A DNA stretch of 64,000 nt from Pseudomonas sp. NKUCC02_KPG (lineage in GTDB: Bacteria; Pseudomonadota; Gammaproteobacteria; Pseudomonadales; Pseudomonadaceae): contig NZ_JAHKRC010000012.1 in the NCBI RefSeq assembly GCF_019345465.1, forward strand, positions 1-64,000. The letters run 5' to 3'. The notes under the pieces were generated by a model, which was given only the letters and a program-made list of their open reading frames with translations, did not search any database and was not told where the DNA came from. Below are positions 17,899 to 26,582 of the stretch, piece after piece; within the stretch, counting starts at the first letter, position 1, and each line of letters starts with the position of its first letter. A program made the translations under genes and the position numbers.

Positions 17899-19239
17899 TT
17901 AGCGCTCGGGTGAGCGCTCAATGCCCAGGCGTTGCAGGCGGCGCTTGAGGGCGTGCCGGGAAATCCCCAGCAATTGCGCGGCCAGGCCTTTGTGGCCCGC
18001 CGTGCGGGTCAGGGCATCAGTGACCAGTTCACGCTCGGCACGTTCGAGCTGATCACCCAGCACCAGGGCCGTGTTGTCGGGCAATGGGGATTCTTGCAAC
18101 TGCGCCGGCAGCATCCCGGCACTGATCCCTTGCCCCGGCAAAAGAATGGTCAGGCGCTCGACCAGGTTCTTCAACTCGCGCACATTGCCCGGCCAGCGAT
18201 GACGGCGCAGCCGCTCGACGCAGTCAGGCAAAAACCGGATCGGACTCACGCCCTCTTCCAGCGCCTGGCGCTGGGCAAAGTACTGGGCCAGAAGCAGCAG
18301 ATCATCTTCGCGTTCACGCAAGGCCGGAATATCCACGGTGATCACGTTCAGGCGATAAAACAGGTCTTCACGAAACCGTCCCAGGCGGACATCGTCGGCC
18401 AGGTCCCGATTGGTGGCAGCCACCACCCTGACATCCGCGCTGCTGGCCTGGCTGGCACCCACGGCGCGGTAGTTTCCGTTCTCCAGAAAATGCAAAAGCT
18501 TGGCTTGCAGACTCAACGGCAGTTCACCAATTTCATCCAGAAACAGCGTCCCGCCATTGGCCTGGCTGACCAGCCCGGCACGCTTTTGATGGGCACCGGT
18601 GTAGGCACCCTTTTCGGAGCCAAACAGTTCAGCCTCAATCAACTGTTCCGGCAAGGCCGCGCAGTTGACCTCGATAAAGGCGCAGCCAGCACGTGAGCTG
18701 TAGCCGTGAAGGGCCTGGGCCACCAGGGTTTTGCCCGTGCCGGACTCGCCCAGCAGCAGGATCCGCGTTGCCGAACTGCGGGCAATCCGCTGCACGGCCC
18801 CATGCAATGCCAACATGACCGCGCTCTGGCCTTGCAGGCCTGCCGCCAACTCCCCACTGGCGACCGGCTCCGGCCCATCAAGGGCCAGGGTGCTGCTGAT
18901 GGTGGCGAGCAAGTCATCCAGTTCAAACGGCTTGGTCAGGTAATCGGTCGCACCGCCCTTGACCGCCTGAACGGCCGCACGGGTATCCCCATGGGCAGAA
19001 ATCATGATCACCGGCAGCAGCGGGCTGCGCAGGCGCAAGCCGTCCAGAGTGGCCATGCCGTCAATCCCCGGCAGGCCAAGATCGAGCAGGACAATGTCGA
19101 TGTCATCCAGGGCATGCTGCAGTGCCGCTTCGCCACTGCCGGCCGTGCTGATGCGCATGCCCTCCTCACGCAAGGCATAGCTGAGCGAGCGCACCAGCGC
19201 TTCTTCATCGTCGACGATTAAAACGTGAACATCGGACAT
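17899..19239 (-). CDS. Sigma-54-dependent response regulator (NtrC family)
   Basis: A 446-residue DNA-binding activator. Receiver domain at about 1-120 with phosphoacceptor D53 (VLLDLGLPG). AAA+ domain with Walker A GESGTGKT (164-171), the sigma-54 contact loop GAYTGA (211-216; Tyr in place of the usual Phe, a known tolerated variant) and GGTLFLDEIGELP. A Fis-type helix-turn-helix closes the protein (AAQLLGISRHALKRRLQRL). It starts 7 bases after the kinase stop and presumably drives the sigma-54 promoter just downstream. Confidence 0.93.
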   Translation of the reverse strand: MSDVHVLIVDDEEALVRSLSYALREEGMRISTAGSGEAALQHALDDIDIVLLDLGLPGIDGMATLDGLRLRSPLLPVIMISAHGDTRAAVQAVKGGATDYLTKPFELDDLLATISSTLALDGPEPVASGELAAGLQGQSAVMLALHGAVQRIARSSATRILLLGESGTGKTLVAQALHGYSSRAGCAFIEVNCAALPEQLIEAELFGSEKGAYTGAHQKRAGLVSQANGGTLFLDEIGELPLSLQAKLLHFLENGNYRAVGASQASSADVRVVAATNRDLADDVRLGRFREDLFYRLNVITVDIPALREREDDLLLLAQYFAQRQALEEGVSPIRFLPDCVERLRRHRWPGNVRELKNLVERLTILLPGQGISAGMLPAQLQESPLPDNTALVLGDQLERAERELVTDALTRTAGHKGLAAQLLGISRHALKRRLQRLGIERSPER

Positions 19240-19246
19240 CAGCGAC

Positions 19247-21004
19247 TCACTTCAATTCGTACTCTGTTGGGACGTGTCCTGCTAGCAGGGGGGATGGCGG
19301 CATCGGGCAATCCAGTATCACCCGAGTGCCCTCGCCCACGGTGCTGGCGATTTCCATTCGGGCGCCGTTGGCCTCCAGCAACTGCTGGCAAATGCTTAGC
19401 CCCAAGCCGGTGCCACGGGCCTTGAGGGTGAAAAATGGCTGGCGGATATTCTGCAAGTCAGCGGCCGATATACCGCAGCCCTGATCAGTGACCACCATAC
19501 GTACCCGCCCTTGCCAGGGCTCGGCGTCAAGCCGGACAACCTGCCCCTCGCTGCTGGCCTGCAAGGCGTTCAAGCATAAATTGAGCAACACCTGCTGGGC
19601 CTGATCCGGGTCGATATACACCTGCAAGTCCGGTGGCGCAGCGCACTGAAAATCAATGTTGCGTGCCTGCATCTGGGGCCCGACCACGTGCGCGGCGTGG
19701 GCAAAAAGCTGCGCCACCGACACCTCTCGCGGCTGAGCCGGGCGCGGCCTGCCGTACTCCAGCAAGTCATTGGTGACCCGTGACAGGCGGTCGATTTCCT
19801 TAACCAGATCACTCAGCAGCAGGCGTCGTTGCGGCTCTTGCTCCCGGCGCAGCAGGGCCTGAACGGTAGTTTTCATGGTTGCCAGCGGATTGCGCACCTC
19901 ATGGGCAACACCGGTGGCGAATGTACCGAGCACCGCGAGGTTTTCGGTGCGCACGGTTTTTTCCATGACCTGGGCCAGGCGCTCGGCCATCACGTTGAAC
20001 GCCCGGGCTACATGGCTGATTTCATCGTCACGGGGCTGCCGGGCCAGACGGTAGGTCAGGTCGCCCATGGACAGCTGGTGGGCACCTTGAAGCAGCGTAC
20101 TGACCCGTGAACGCAGTTGCCGGGACAGGGTGAAAAACACGATCAGGATAAAACCGATGAAACCCGCAGCGACCCAGTACAGCCACCACCGGGCATCGTT
20201 GAGCGGCTTGAGGATTGCTCCCGGCTCCACGCTGAACACCAACTGCCAGCCCGGCAGAATGACCGGTCCTTCATGCCATTGGGTCGGGGCCTTGACCTGA
20301 CGGCCAGTGGGGTCGACAAACTCGCCTCCGGGCACGCGCAACAGCGGCGCAACCACACCGCTCATGCCTGCACTGACCAGCAGTTCGGTCAAGGACGCCA
20401 GGCGTAGATGCAGCGCAATCCGTACCCGCTGGTTGGTGCGGCCGTTGCGCACGCTCTTGCGGATCAGAAAGCTGCCCGAACCTCCCGCCTTGGGCAGCAG
20501 CGGGCCAATGACCTCCACATCCCCCACCTTTTGCACCGCCAGACCCGCGATGGACCAGTGCTCACTGCCCCAGTAAGGCTCACCGGAGGCAGACTGGCCT
20601 GGCAATACCTTGACCAGCCGGTCCTGCTCATCGAAAAACAGCACCCCGTACATGAAGGGCAAGTCCCCCTCCAGCTTGAGCAACGAATCCACGTCACTGA
20701 TCAGGGGTGACGGGTCGGCGATAAAATCCGGCATGTTGGGGTGATTCGACAGGGCCGAGAGCTGGTAAAAGCGGTCATCCAGAAACGATGACAAGCGGTT
20801 TGCCGTCGACAGCGCCTGAGCGTCGAGCCGCTCACCGGTCAGGCGGTTGAGCAGATCCTTGGCCAATTGCTCGTAAAGAACGGCAAGGGTGATCAGCGCA
20901 ATGCTCATCACAAAAACCGAAAGCAGGGTATAGCGCGCCACCAGGCTTCGGTGTGGCCGGGCCAGCCAATGGAGCAGCGCATGGAAAGAGGCATTGAGGG
21001 TCAT
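19247..21004 (-). CDS. Sensor histidine kinase (NtrB-like, membrane-bound)
   Basis: A 585-residue inner-membrane kinase partnered with the NtrC-like regulator. One transmembrane segment near 25-45 and another near 285-305 flank a periplasmic sensing region of about 240 residues. HAMP follows, then the phosphoacceptor box GVAHEVRNPLATMK and an ATPase domain with NLCLNALQA (N box), DQGCGIS and GTGLGLSICQQLLE. The start at 21004 (MTLNASFH) places the first membrane helix correctly, though its ribosome site is weak. The ligand is unknown; it could be the imported substrate. Confidence 0.9.
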   Translation of the reverse strand: MTLNASFHALLHWLARPHRSLVARYTLLSVFVMSIALITLAVLYEQLAKDLLNRLTGERLDAQALSTANRLSSFLDDRFYQLSALSNHPNMPDFIADPSPLISDVDSLLKLEGDLPFMYGVLFFDEQDRLVKVLPGQSASGEPYWGSEHWSIAGLAVQKVGDVEVIGPLLPKAGGSGSFLIRKSVRNGRTNQRVRIALHLRLASLTELLVSAGMSGVVAPLLRVPGGEFVDPTGRQVKAPTQWHEGPVILPGWQLVFSVEPGAILKPLNDARWWLYWVAAGFIGFILIVFFTLSRQLRSRVSTLLQGAHQLSMGDLTYRLARQPRDDEISHVARAFNVMAERLAQVMEKTVRTENLAVLGTFATGVAHEVRNPLATMKTTVQALLRREQEPQRRLLLSDLVKEIDRLSRVTNDLLEYGRPRPAQPREVSVAQLFAHAAHVVGPQMQARNIDFQCAAPPDLQVYIDPDQAQQVLLNLCLNALQASSEGQVVRLDAEPWQGRVRMVVTDQGCGISAADLQNIRQPFFTLKARGTGLGLSICQQLLEANGARMEIASTVGEGTRVILDCPMPPSPLLAGHVPTEYELK

Positions 21005-21109
21005 GGTGTGCTTGATTGTTTTTTTAATGGCACCAGCATAGGGATCGACCCTGCGCGCTGTCCATGACAAACAGACCTTTGAGTTGCGATCGGGCACCCC
21101 TCTCGATTA

Positions 21110-21131
21110 ATATACGTTTCATATACATTTC
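21110..21131. repeat. Tandem 11-bp direct repeats, probable operator
   Basis: ATATACGTTTC (21110-21120) is followed directly by ATATACATTTC (21121-21131) and then ATATT. The 11-bp period places each copy on the same DNA face, as in operators of ribbon-helix-helix proteins. It lies 15 bases before the ParD-like gene. Confidence 0.55.
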
Positions 21132-21146
21132 ATATTGAGCATTCAG

Positions 21147-21389
21147 ATGGGCATCGTAAAGATCTCGGACGCCACCCATGAAAACTTGCGGGTCGCCAGC
21201 AACGCACTCAACCGTTCGATCAATGCACAGGCAGAGCACTGGATGCGTATCGGCATGTTGACCGAATTGCATCCCGACCTGGATCACAACCAGATCTGCC
21301 GCTTGCTGATACAGGCCGAACTGCAAGGCGGTCTCGATTTGAAGCACGTGTGCGAACTGGCTGATGCCACTGCGGGAGCAAATCAATGA
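21147..21389 (+). CDS. ParD-like antitoxin-family protein
   Basis: An 80-residue protein with an N-terminal ribbon-helix-helix-like segment (GIVKISDATHENLRVASNALNRSINAQAEHW) typical of the ParD_like family. No ParE-type toxin is adjacent. Instead its stop overlaps the ATG of a methionine aminopeptidase gene (ATGA), implying translational coupling. The start is set at the ATG 21147, which begins MGIVKIS; a TTG at 21135 is an alternative. It may bind the tandem repeats upstream and autoregulate. Function with Map is unknown. Confidence 0.8.
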   Translation: MGIVKISDATHENLRVASNALNRSINAQAEHWMRIGMLTELHPDLDHNQICRLLIQAELQGGLDLKHVCELADATAGANQ

Positions 21390-22177
21390 GAAACAACGTC
21401 GTTATCAATAGCCCGGCACAGATTGCCCAGTCCAAGGTGGCGGGCAAACTGGCCGCCGAGGTGCTGGCCATGATCGGCGAACACGTGAAGGCGGGCGTTA
21501 CCACCGACCAGCTCGACCAGATCTGCCACGACTACATCGTCAATGTGCAGAAGGCCATTCCGGGCAACGTGGGCTACCACGGCTTTCCGAAAACCGTGTG
21601 CGCGTCGGTCAATGAAGTGGTGTGCCACGGCATTCCTTCGAACCGGGTGCTGCAGGACGGCGACATCGTCAATATCGACATTGCGGTGGTCAAGGATGGC
21701 TGGTTCGGCGACACCAGCCGCATGTACTTCGTCGGCGAACCCAGTGCCGCCGCACGGCATCTGGTCAAGACCACCTACGACGCCATGTGCGCCGGTATCC
21801 GCATGGTGCGCCCCGGAGCAACCCTGGGCGATATCGGCCACGCCATCCAGACCCTCGCCGAGAAAGAAGGCTTCAGCGTCGTGCGCGAGTACTGCGGCCA
21901 CGGCATCGGCAAGGTCTATCACGACGAGCCGCAAGTGCTGCACTACGGCTATCCGGGCCAGGGCATGAAGCTCAAGACCGGCATGATTTTCACCATCGAG
22001 CCCATGCTCAATGCCGGCAAACGCCATGTCAAAACCCTGCCCGATCACTGGACCGTGGTCACCAAGGATGGCGCGCTATCGGCTCAGTGGGAGCACATGG
22101 TCGCCGTGACCGACGAAGGCTTTGAAGTATTGAGCCCGTGGCCGGACACGATGGCCGACTACCCCGCCATCGTTTGA
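21386..22177 (+). CDS. map: Type I methionine aminopeptidase
   Basis: A 263-residue metalloprotease removing N-terminal methionine. All five metal ligands are visible: D98, D109 (GDTSRMYFVG), H172 (CGHGIGKVYHDEP), E205 (TIEPML) and E236 (WEHMVAV), together with H81. It is probably a second, accessory Map rather than the housekeeping copy, which in pseudomonads sits beside rpsB/tsf; that copy is not in this window. It is coupled to the ParD-like gene and followed 24 bases later by a LysR gene. Confidence 0.92.
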   Translation: MRNNVVINSPAQIAQSKVAGKLAAEVLAMIGEHVKAGVTTDQLDQICHDYIVNVQKAIPGNVGYHGFPKTVCASVNEVVCHGIPSNRVLQDGDIVNIDIAVVKDGWFGDTSRMYFVGEPSAAARHLVKTTYDAMCAGIRMVRPGATLGDIGHAIQTLAEKEGFSVVREYCGHGIGKVYHDEPQVLHYGYPGQGMKLKTGMIFTIEPMLNAGKRHVKTLPDHWTVVTKDGALSAQWEHMVAVTDEGFEVLSPWPDTMADYPAIV

Positions 22178-22201
22178 CGGGCACTGCATAGGGACGGCGA
22201 T

Positions 22202-23095
22202 ATGGCGGTTGAAAATTACGAGCAATTGGCAATCTTCTCGGTCGTCGCCCAAGAGCGCAGTTTTACGCGCGCCGCGGCCCGGCTCGGCATATCGCAACCA
22301 GCACTCAGCCGGGCCATGCGCCAACTGGAGGAGCGGCTGGGGGTCAGGTTGCTGGCGCGGACAACCCGCAGCGTTGCCCCCACGCAAGCGGGGGAGCACC
22401 TGTTGCAGGTGATTGCGCCACGCTTCGACGAGATCAACAACGAACTGGCGCTGCTCAGCAAGTTCCGCGACAAACCTGCGGGCACATTACGCATCACGGC
22501 AGGGGAGCATGCCTCGATCGCGGTCCTGCAACCGGTGCTGGCTCAGCTGTTGCCTGACAACCCCGACTTGAACATTGAAATCATCGTTGACTACGGCCTG
22601 ACCGATATTGTCGCCGAGGGCTTCGACGCTGGCGTGCGTCTGGGCGAACAGGTAGCCAAGGACATGATTGCCATGCGCATCGGCCCCGATATGCGCATGG
22701 CCGTGGTCGGTTCCCCCGCGTACTTCAGTCGCTACCCCACGCCGGTGACCCCGGCCGACCTGGTGTCACACAACTGCATAACGCTGCGCATGCCCACCCA
22801 CGGCGGCCTGTTTATGTGGGAGTTCGAGAAAAACGGCCAGGCGCTCAAGGTGCGGATAGAAGGCCAACTGGTGTTCAACAACATTGCCATGCGCCTGGAG
22901 TCGGTCCTGCAGGGGCTGGGCCTGGCCTATATGCCGGAAGATGTGGTGCGGCCCCATGTCGAGCAGGGCCGTTTGATCCGCGTGCTGGAGGACTGGTGCG
23001 AACCCTACTCTGGCTACCACCTCTATTACCCGAGCCGTCGTCAGTCTTCCCCGGCCTTCACCCTGTTGCGCGAAGCCCTGCGCTACCCCGACTGA
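22202..23095 (+). CDS. LysR-type transcriptional regulator
   Basis: A 297-residue regulator. The N-terminal winged helix-turn-helix (residues about 1-60) contains RSFTRAAARLGISQPALSRAMRQLEERLG, and a substrate-binding domain follows. It reads in the same direction as map, 24 bases away, and its 3' end overlaps the convergent CMD-protein gene by 13 bases. Targets are not evident; candidates are the adjacent cupin/CMD/hydrolase genes. Confidence 0.92.
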   Translation: MAVENYEQLAIFSVVAQERSFTRAAARLGISQPALSRAMRQLEERLGVRLLARTTRSVAPTQAGEHLLQVIAPRFDEINNELALLSKFRDKPAGTLRITAGEHASIAVLQPVLAQLLPDNPDLNIEIIVDYGLTDIVAEGFDAGVRLGEQVAKDMIAMRIGPDMRMAVVGSPAYFSRYPTPVTPADLVSHNCITLRMPTHGGLFMWEFEKNGQALKVRIEGQLVFNNIAMRLESVLQGLGLAYMPEDVVRPHVEQGRLIRVLEDWCEPYSGYHLYYPSRRQSSPAFTLLREALRYPD

Positions 23096-23865
23096 CGCGC
23101 TGCCAGTTGCGCGTCCAGCGCCTCGACGGCGCTCCGGGCGGCATCTCCATCACCGCTTTCGGCCAATACCTGGCTCACCTCGCGCAGTTGCGCCTCGCTC
23201 AGACCCACCCGCAGGCTTGCGCCCATGTGTGAGCGCAGTTGCGGCTCAACCCCGGGCGTGGCAGCCAGTGCTCCGACGGTCGCCAGCTCGCGGCTTTGCC
23301 AGTCCAGATTGTCGCGTTCAAAAATGTCGCCGAACAAATGCGCCTGCAGGTACTGGTTGATCACCGGAGCAAAGTCAAACAACGGGCCCTGTACCGGTGC
23401 ACCTGAAATACGGGTCTGGTTGGCCTTGCCCGCCGCCAGTAACTCGTCGCCGGTGGGGATCACACGTTCCGGCTCACGCCCCGGCGCATCTTCAATGCCA
23501 CGTTGCTGACGGGCCTGCAGCACCTTCATCAACTCACCTAGGGCGTTGAGGCTGCGCGGAAAACCGGTGTAGGCATATAACTGCACCAGGATCTCCCTCA
23601 CCTCGCTGACCGTCAGACCCGCATCGAGCCCCTGATTCAGGGCACGATCAAGCGCTGGCATATTACTGCTGGCCATCGCGGCGGCGATCAGGGGAATCGC
23701 GCGCTGGCGGGGCGACAGGCCCTGCTCGACCACCCCGCCGGCAGCGGGCGAATCCCCGGCCGGTTGGGCTGCTTGAGCCCAGGAGGTGGCCAGGCCCAGG
23801 CTGAAGGTAAACGCCACGGCCAGCATCGCAGATGCCTGGAATTTAACGGGCCCGGTATTGTTCAT
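23083..23865 (-). CDS. Exported carboxymuconolactone decarboxylase-family protein
   Basis: A 260-residue protein with an N-terminal signal peptide (hydrophobic AMLAVAFTFSLGLA, ending near AQA-AQP) and two CMD-like helical repeats, at about 60-130 and 165-250. The first repeat carries LTVSEVREILVQLYAYTGFPRSLNAL, the usual CMD signature, but without the CxxC of AhpD-type members. Enzymatic role unknown. Its start overlaps the cupin gene by 23 bases, with GGAG upstream, so the two are co-translated. Confidence 0.85.
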   Translation of the reverse strand: MNNTGPVKFQASAMLAVAFTFSLGLATSWAQAAQPAGDSPAAGGVVEQGLSPRQRAIPLIAAAMASSNMPALDRALNQGLDAGLTVSEVREILVQLYAYTGFPRSLNALGELMKVLQARQQRGIEDAPGREPERVIPTGDELLAAGKANQTRISGAPVQGPLFDFAPVINQYLQAHLFGDIFERDNLDWQSRELATVGALAATPGVEPQLRSHMGASLRVGLSEAQLREVSQVLAESGDGDAARSAVEALDAQLAARQSG

Positions 23866-24328
23866 CCGTGACTTTCTCCATCCAGGTCACGTTTTTGCCG
23901 TCCACCGTGCCGGTGACGGCCAGGTGGGTCATGGCACCGTCTGGCGCTGCGCCATGCCAGTGTTTGATGCCCGGCGGGCAGACCACTACGTCGCCCGGGT
24001 AAATCTGCTGCACCGGCTTGCCCCACTCCTGCGTCAGGCCTGCCCCGGAAACCACCACCAGCCGCTGCCCGGCTGGATGAGTGTGCCAGGCCGAGCGTGC
24101 TCCAGGCTCGAACGTGACATAGGCACCCGATGCACTGATTTCATCGCTGGCAGCAAACAAGGGATCGACGCGCACCACTCCTGAAAAATAATCCGCTGGC
24201 CCCGGCGACGGGGCCTGAGTGTCGCCACGGGTGATCTGCTGCGTGCGGGCCCTGTCACTACCGCCAGCGGCGGCGTCAGTCAGGGGCACCGCTGCACACA
24301 GCGCAAGCGTCCATAGTGTCCTGTTCAT
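23843..24328 (-). CDS. Exported cupin-domain protein
   Basis: A 161-residue protein with a signal peptide (MNRTLWTLALCAAVPLTDA) and a cupin barrel. Metal ligands of cupin motif 1 are visible in the segment ARSAWHTHPAGQRLVVVSG (two His), and motif 2 has PGDVVVCPPGIKHWHGAAPD (His). This is the form of YP/quercetinase-like small cupins often found beside CMD proteins. It lies 14 bases after the hydrolase gene and overlaps the CMD gene. Confidence 0.87.
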   Translation of the reverse strand: MNRTLWTLALCAAVPLTDAAAGGSDRARTQQITRGDTQAPSPGPADYFSGVVRVDPLFAASDEISASGAYVTFEPGARSAWHTHPAGQRLVVVSGAGLTQEWGKPVQQIYPGDVVVCPPGIKHWHGAAPDGAMTHLAVTGTVDGKNVTWMEKVTDEQYRAR

Positions 24329-24342
24329 GCCTGCCTCCCGAC

Positions 24343-25392
24343 TCAGAGTGTCCTGGCGTAAAAATCGGCCAGCTGGTTGATGGCTGCGTCGACATATTCA
24401 GGCACCCAGTAGGTCTGGATATGGGTCGCGCCCTCGATCTTGAACAACGTCTTGTCCTGGGTGCCCGTAGCCTTGGCGAACGCCTGCTCGGTCATGTACA
24501 GCGTGTCGGCCTTGCTGCCGGCAATCATCAGCAGCGGCGTGTTGAGCAGTTCGAGCTGGTTGGTGGCATCGAAGCTCATCAGGTCCAGCAGGCTGCTCAG
24601 GGTGTATTTGAAGGTCGAGTTGGGGTGGGCATGGGTCTTGCCGTAATACTCGAAGCCTTCGCGATACAGGTCGAAGGGCAGCTTGGCGATTTGTTCGTCG
24701 GTGAGTTTGACATCACCGGTGTACACCACCTCCCCGCCTGCCGCTTCCTGGGCACGGGCTGCGGATGCCTGTTGCAGACGCTCCTGGATAGTGTCCAGTT
24801 GCGAATCCATGAAGCCATTACGGCGAACCAGCCCGGAGTTGAACATGCTCACGGTGGCAATCGACTGGAAGCGTTTGTCGCTTTGCCCCGCCTTCAAGGC
24901 ATAGCCACCGCCGCCGCAGATGCCCAGCAGGCCAAGACGCTGAGGATCAACACCGGGGTAACGGGCGATGAAGTCAGCCATGCCATGGATGTCTTCAACG
25001 CGGTTGGCAGGTTTATCCACATTGCGCGGCTGACCGCCACTGGCCCCCTGATAGGCGGCATCCGCAGTGATGGTGATGTAGCCCTTTTCAGCCAGGCGCT
25101 GGGCATACAGGCCCGCCACCTGCTCCTTGACTCCGCCGTTGGGGTGAGCAACAACAATGGCCGGGTATTTTTTGTTGGCATCGTAGTTCGCCGGAGTGTA
25201 CACATTGGCGGCAATATCCAGGCCGTTGAGCGTGTAGGTAACCGGATGAATGTTGACCTTGCCCGGCTCGTTGCGGGTGATTGCGCCAGCGTAGGTCAAG
25301 GTAAACGGGTTCGCTTTGTAGTCGCCCGCCTCGGCGGCGGACATACCGACCATTGCGGCCATTAGCGTGGCTTTAAGCACCGTAAACGTCAT
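24343..25392 (-). CDS. Exported alpha/beta hydrolase, dienelactone-hydrolase-like
   Basis: A 349-residue hydrolase, first gene of the three-gene exported set. The start at 25392 has GGGGAGA just upstream; the longer frame to 25515 lacks this. A signal peptide ends near AAEA-GDY. The nucleophile elbow reads GICGGGG with cysteine C159 where most relatives have serine, as in dienelactone hydrolases. Asp (GSKADTLYM) and His (EGATHIQ) complete the triad. The substrate is unknown. Confidence 0.85.
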   Translation of the reverse strand: MTFTVLKATLMAAMVGMSAAEAGDYKANPFTLTYAGAITRNEPGKVNIHPVTYTLNGLDIAANVYTPANYDANKKYPAIVVAHPNGGVKEQVAGLYAQRLAEKGYITITADAAYQGASGGQPRNVDKPANRVEDIHGMADFIARYPGVDPQRLGLLGICGGGGYALKAGQSDKRFQSIATVSMFNSGLVRRNGFMDSQLDTIQERLQQASAARAQEAAGGEVVYTGDVKLTDEQIAKLPFDLYREGFEYYGKTHAHPNSTFKYTLSSLLDLMSFDATNQLELLNTPLLMIAGSKADTLYMTEQAFAKATGTQDKTLFKIEGATHIQTYWVPEYVDAAINQLADFYARTL

Positions 25393-25567
25393 AAAAATCT
25401 CCCCGTCAAAGTGAAACTTCTGTAGGAAACGGCCGCCATAGACGTGCGCGTATTCAATATAGAAGTAACTTAGCGGCTGGGAGTTAATTGATAAACGGCG
25501 CTTACCGGATAGCACTTATATCAAGCATGCATAAATGCCCCACCCTGGCCTGATCTGCACAATGGCG

Positions 25568-26464
25568 CTACAACCCTCCTTGCACTTGATCCAGCCGCTC
25601 GCGCAAGAACTCGATCAATGCCTGCACCGGCTGCGAGCGCTGGCGGTGCTGCGGATAGACCGCCGATAACGCCAGCGGCGCGCAGCGGTAATCGTCCAGC
25701 ACCCGGACCAATTGCCCGCTCTCCAGCGCCGAGCCGACGATAAAGGTCGGCAGGTAGGTAATCCCCAGCCCGGCGACGGCCGCATCCTTGAGCAACTCAC
25801 CATTATTGACCCGCATGCGCCCGCTGACGTTGAGGGTCAGGGGCTTGCCCTGCCCTTCGAAACGCCACTGCACTTGACGGCCATGACCGTAGGGCAGGCA
25901 ATCATGCTCGTGCAGCTCCTGGGGTTTGAGCGGTGTGCCCCGCTCGGCCAGGTAGGCCGGGCTGGCACAGTACACGCGATCGATGCTGGCGATACGGCGG
26001 GCAATCAGGGTCGAGTCTTCCAGCACGCCGATGCGCAAGGCCAGGTCATAGCCTTCGCTGAGCAAGTCCACTGGCCGGTCGCTGAGGTCCACCTCTACGG
26101 TCACGCCGCTGTAGCGCTGCAAAAACAACGGCAGCAGGCAGCCCAGATGGGCCATCGCAAAGGACAGCGGCGCACTGACCCGCAGGGTGCCGCGCGGCTC
26201 GCTGGTCTGGCCGGCGATGCCCTGCTCCATGTGCTCGACGTCGTTGAGCAAGCGCATGGCCGACTCGTAATAGGTCTGCCCCAGGGGCGTGACGTCCAGT
26301 CGCCGGGTAGAGCGGTTGAGCAGGCGCACGCCCAGTCGCGCCTCCAGTTGCATCAATCGTCGGCTCACGAATTGCTTGGACAGGCCCAGTTGGTCGGCCG
26401 CCGCCGTGAAGCTGCCGGAGTCCATGACCTGGCAAAAAATACGCATGTCTTCAAAGGGGTTCAT
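25568..26464 (-). CDS. LysR-type transcriptional regulator
   Basis: A 298-residue regulator: helix-turn-helix with GSFTAAADQLGLSKQFVSRRLMQLEARLG, then a C-terminal effector domain beginning GTLRVSAPLSFAMAHLG. The start at 26464 (MNPFEDMRIF) is the family-typical N terminus; AGGT lies upstream. It is transcribed toward the hydrolase/cupin/CMD genes from 175 bases upstream and is the likelier regulator of that set. It is divergent from the MscS-type channel gene. Confidence 0.92.
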   Translation of the reverse strand: MNPFEDMRIFCQVMDSGSFTAAADQLGLSKQFVSRRLMQLEARLGVRLLNRSTRRLDVTPLGQTYYESAMRLLNDVEHMEQGIAGQTSEPRGTLRVSAPLSFAMAHLGCLLPLFLQRYSGVTVEVDLSDRPVDLLSEGYDLALRIGVLEDSTLIARRIASIDRVYCASPAYLAERGTPLKPQELHEHDCLPYGHGRQVQWRFEGQGKPLTLNVSGRMRVNNGELLKDAAVAGLGITYLPTFIVGSALESGQLVRVLDDYRCAPLALSAVYPQHRQRSQPVQALIEFLRERLDQVQGGL

Positions 26465-26582
26465 TGTCACTACCTGGTGGACAGTTAAACCCTTTATAGC
26501 GGCTTTTTCCCTTTTCAACACCCGTCTATTCTCTGTGCACGGTCCCCCTCTCTCGCCTGCTTTCTGAAACTGGAGTTTGCCC

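Noticed and set aside
18980..18995. CRISPR arrays anywhere in the window
   Set aside because: No regularly spaced direct repeats of 24-37 bases were seen; dispersed repeats here are REP-like inverted pairs.
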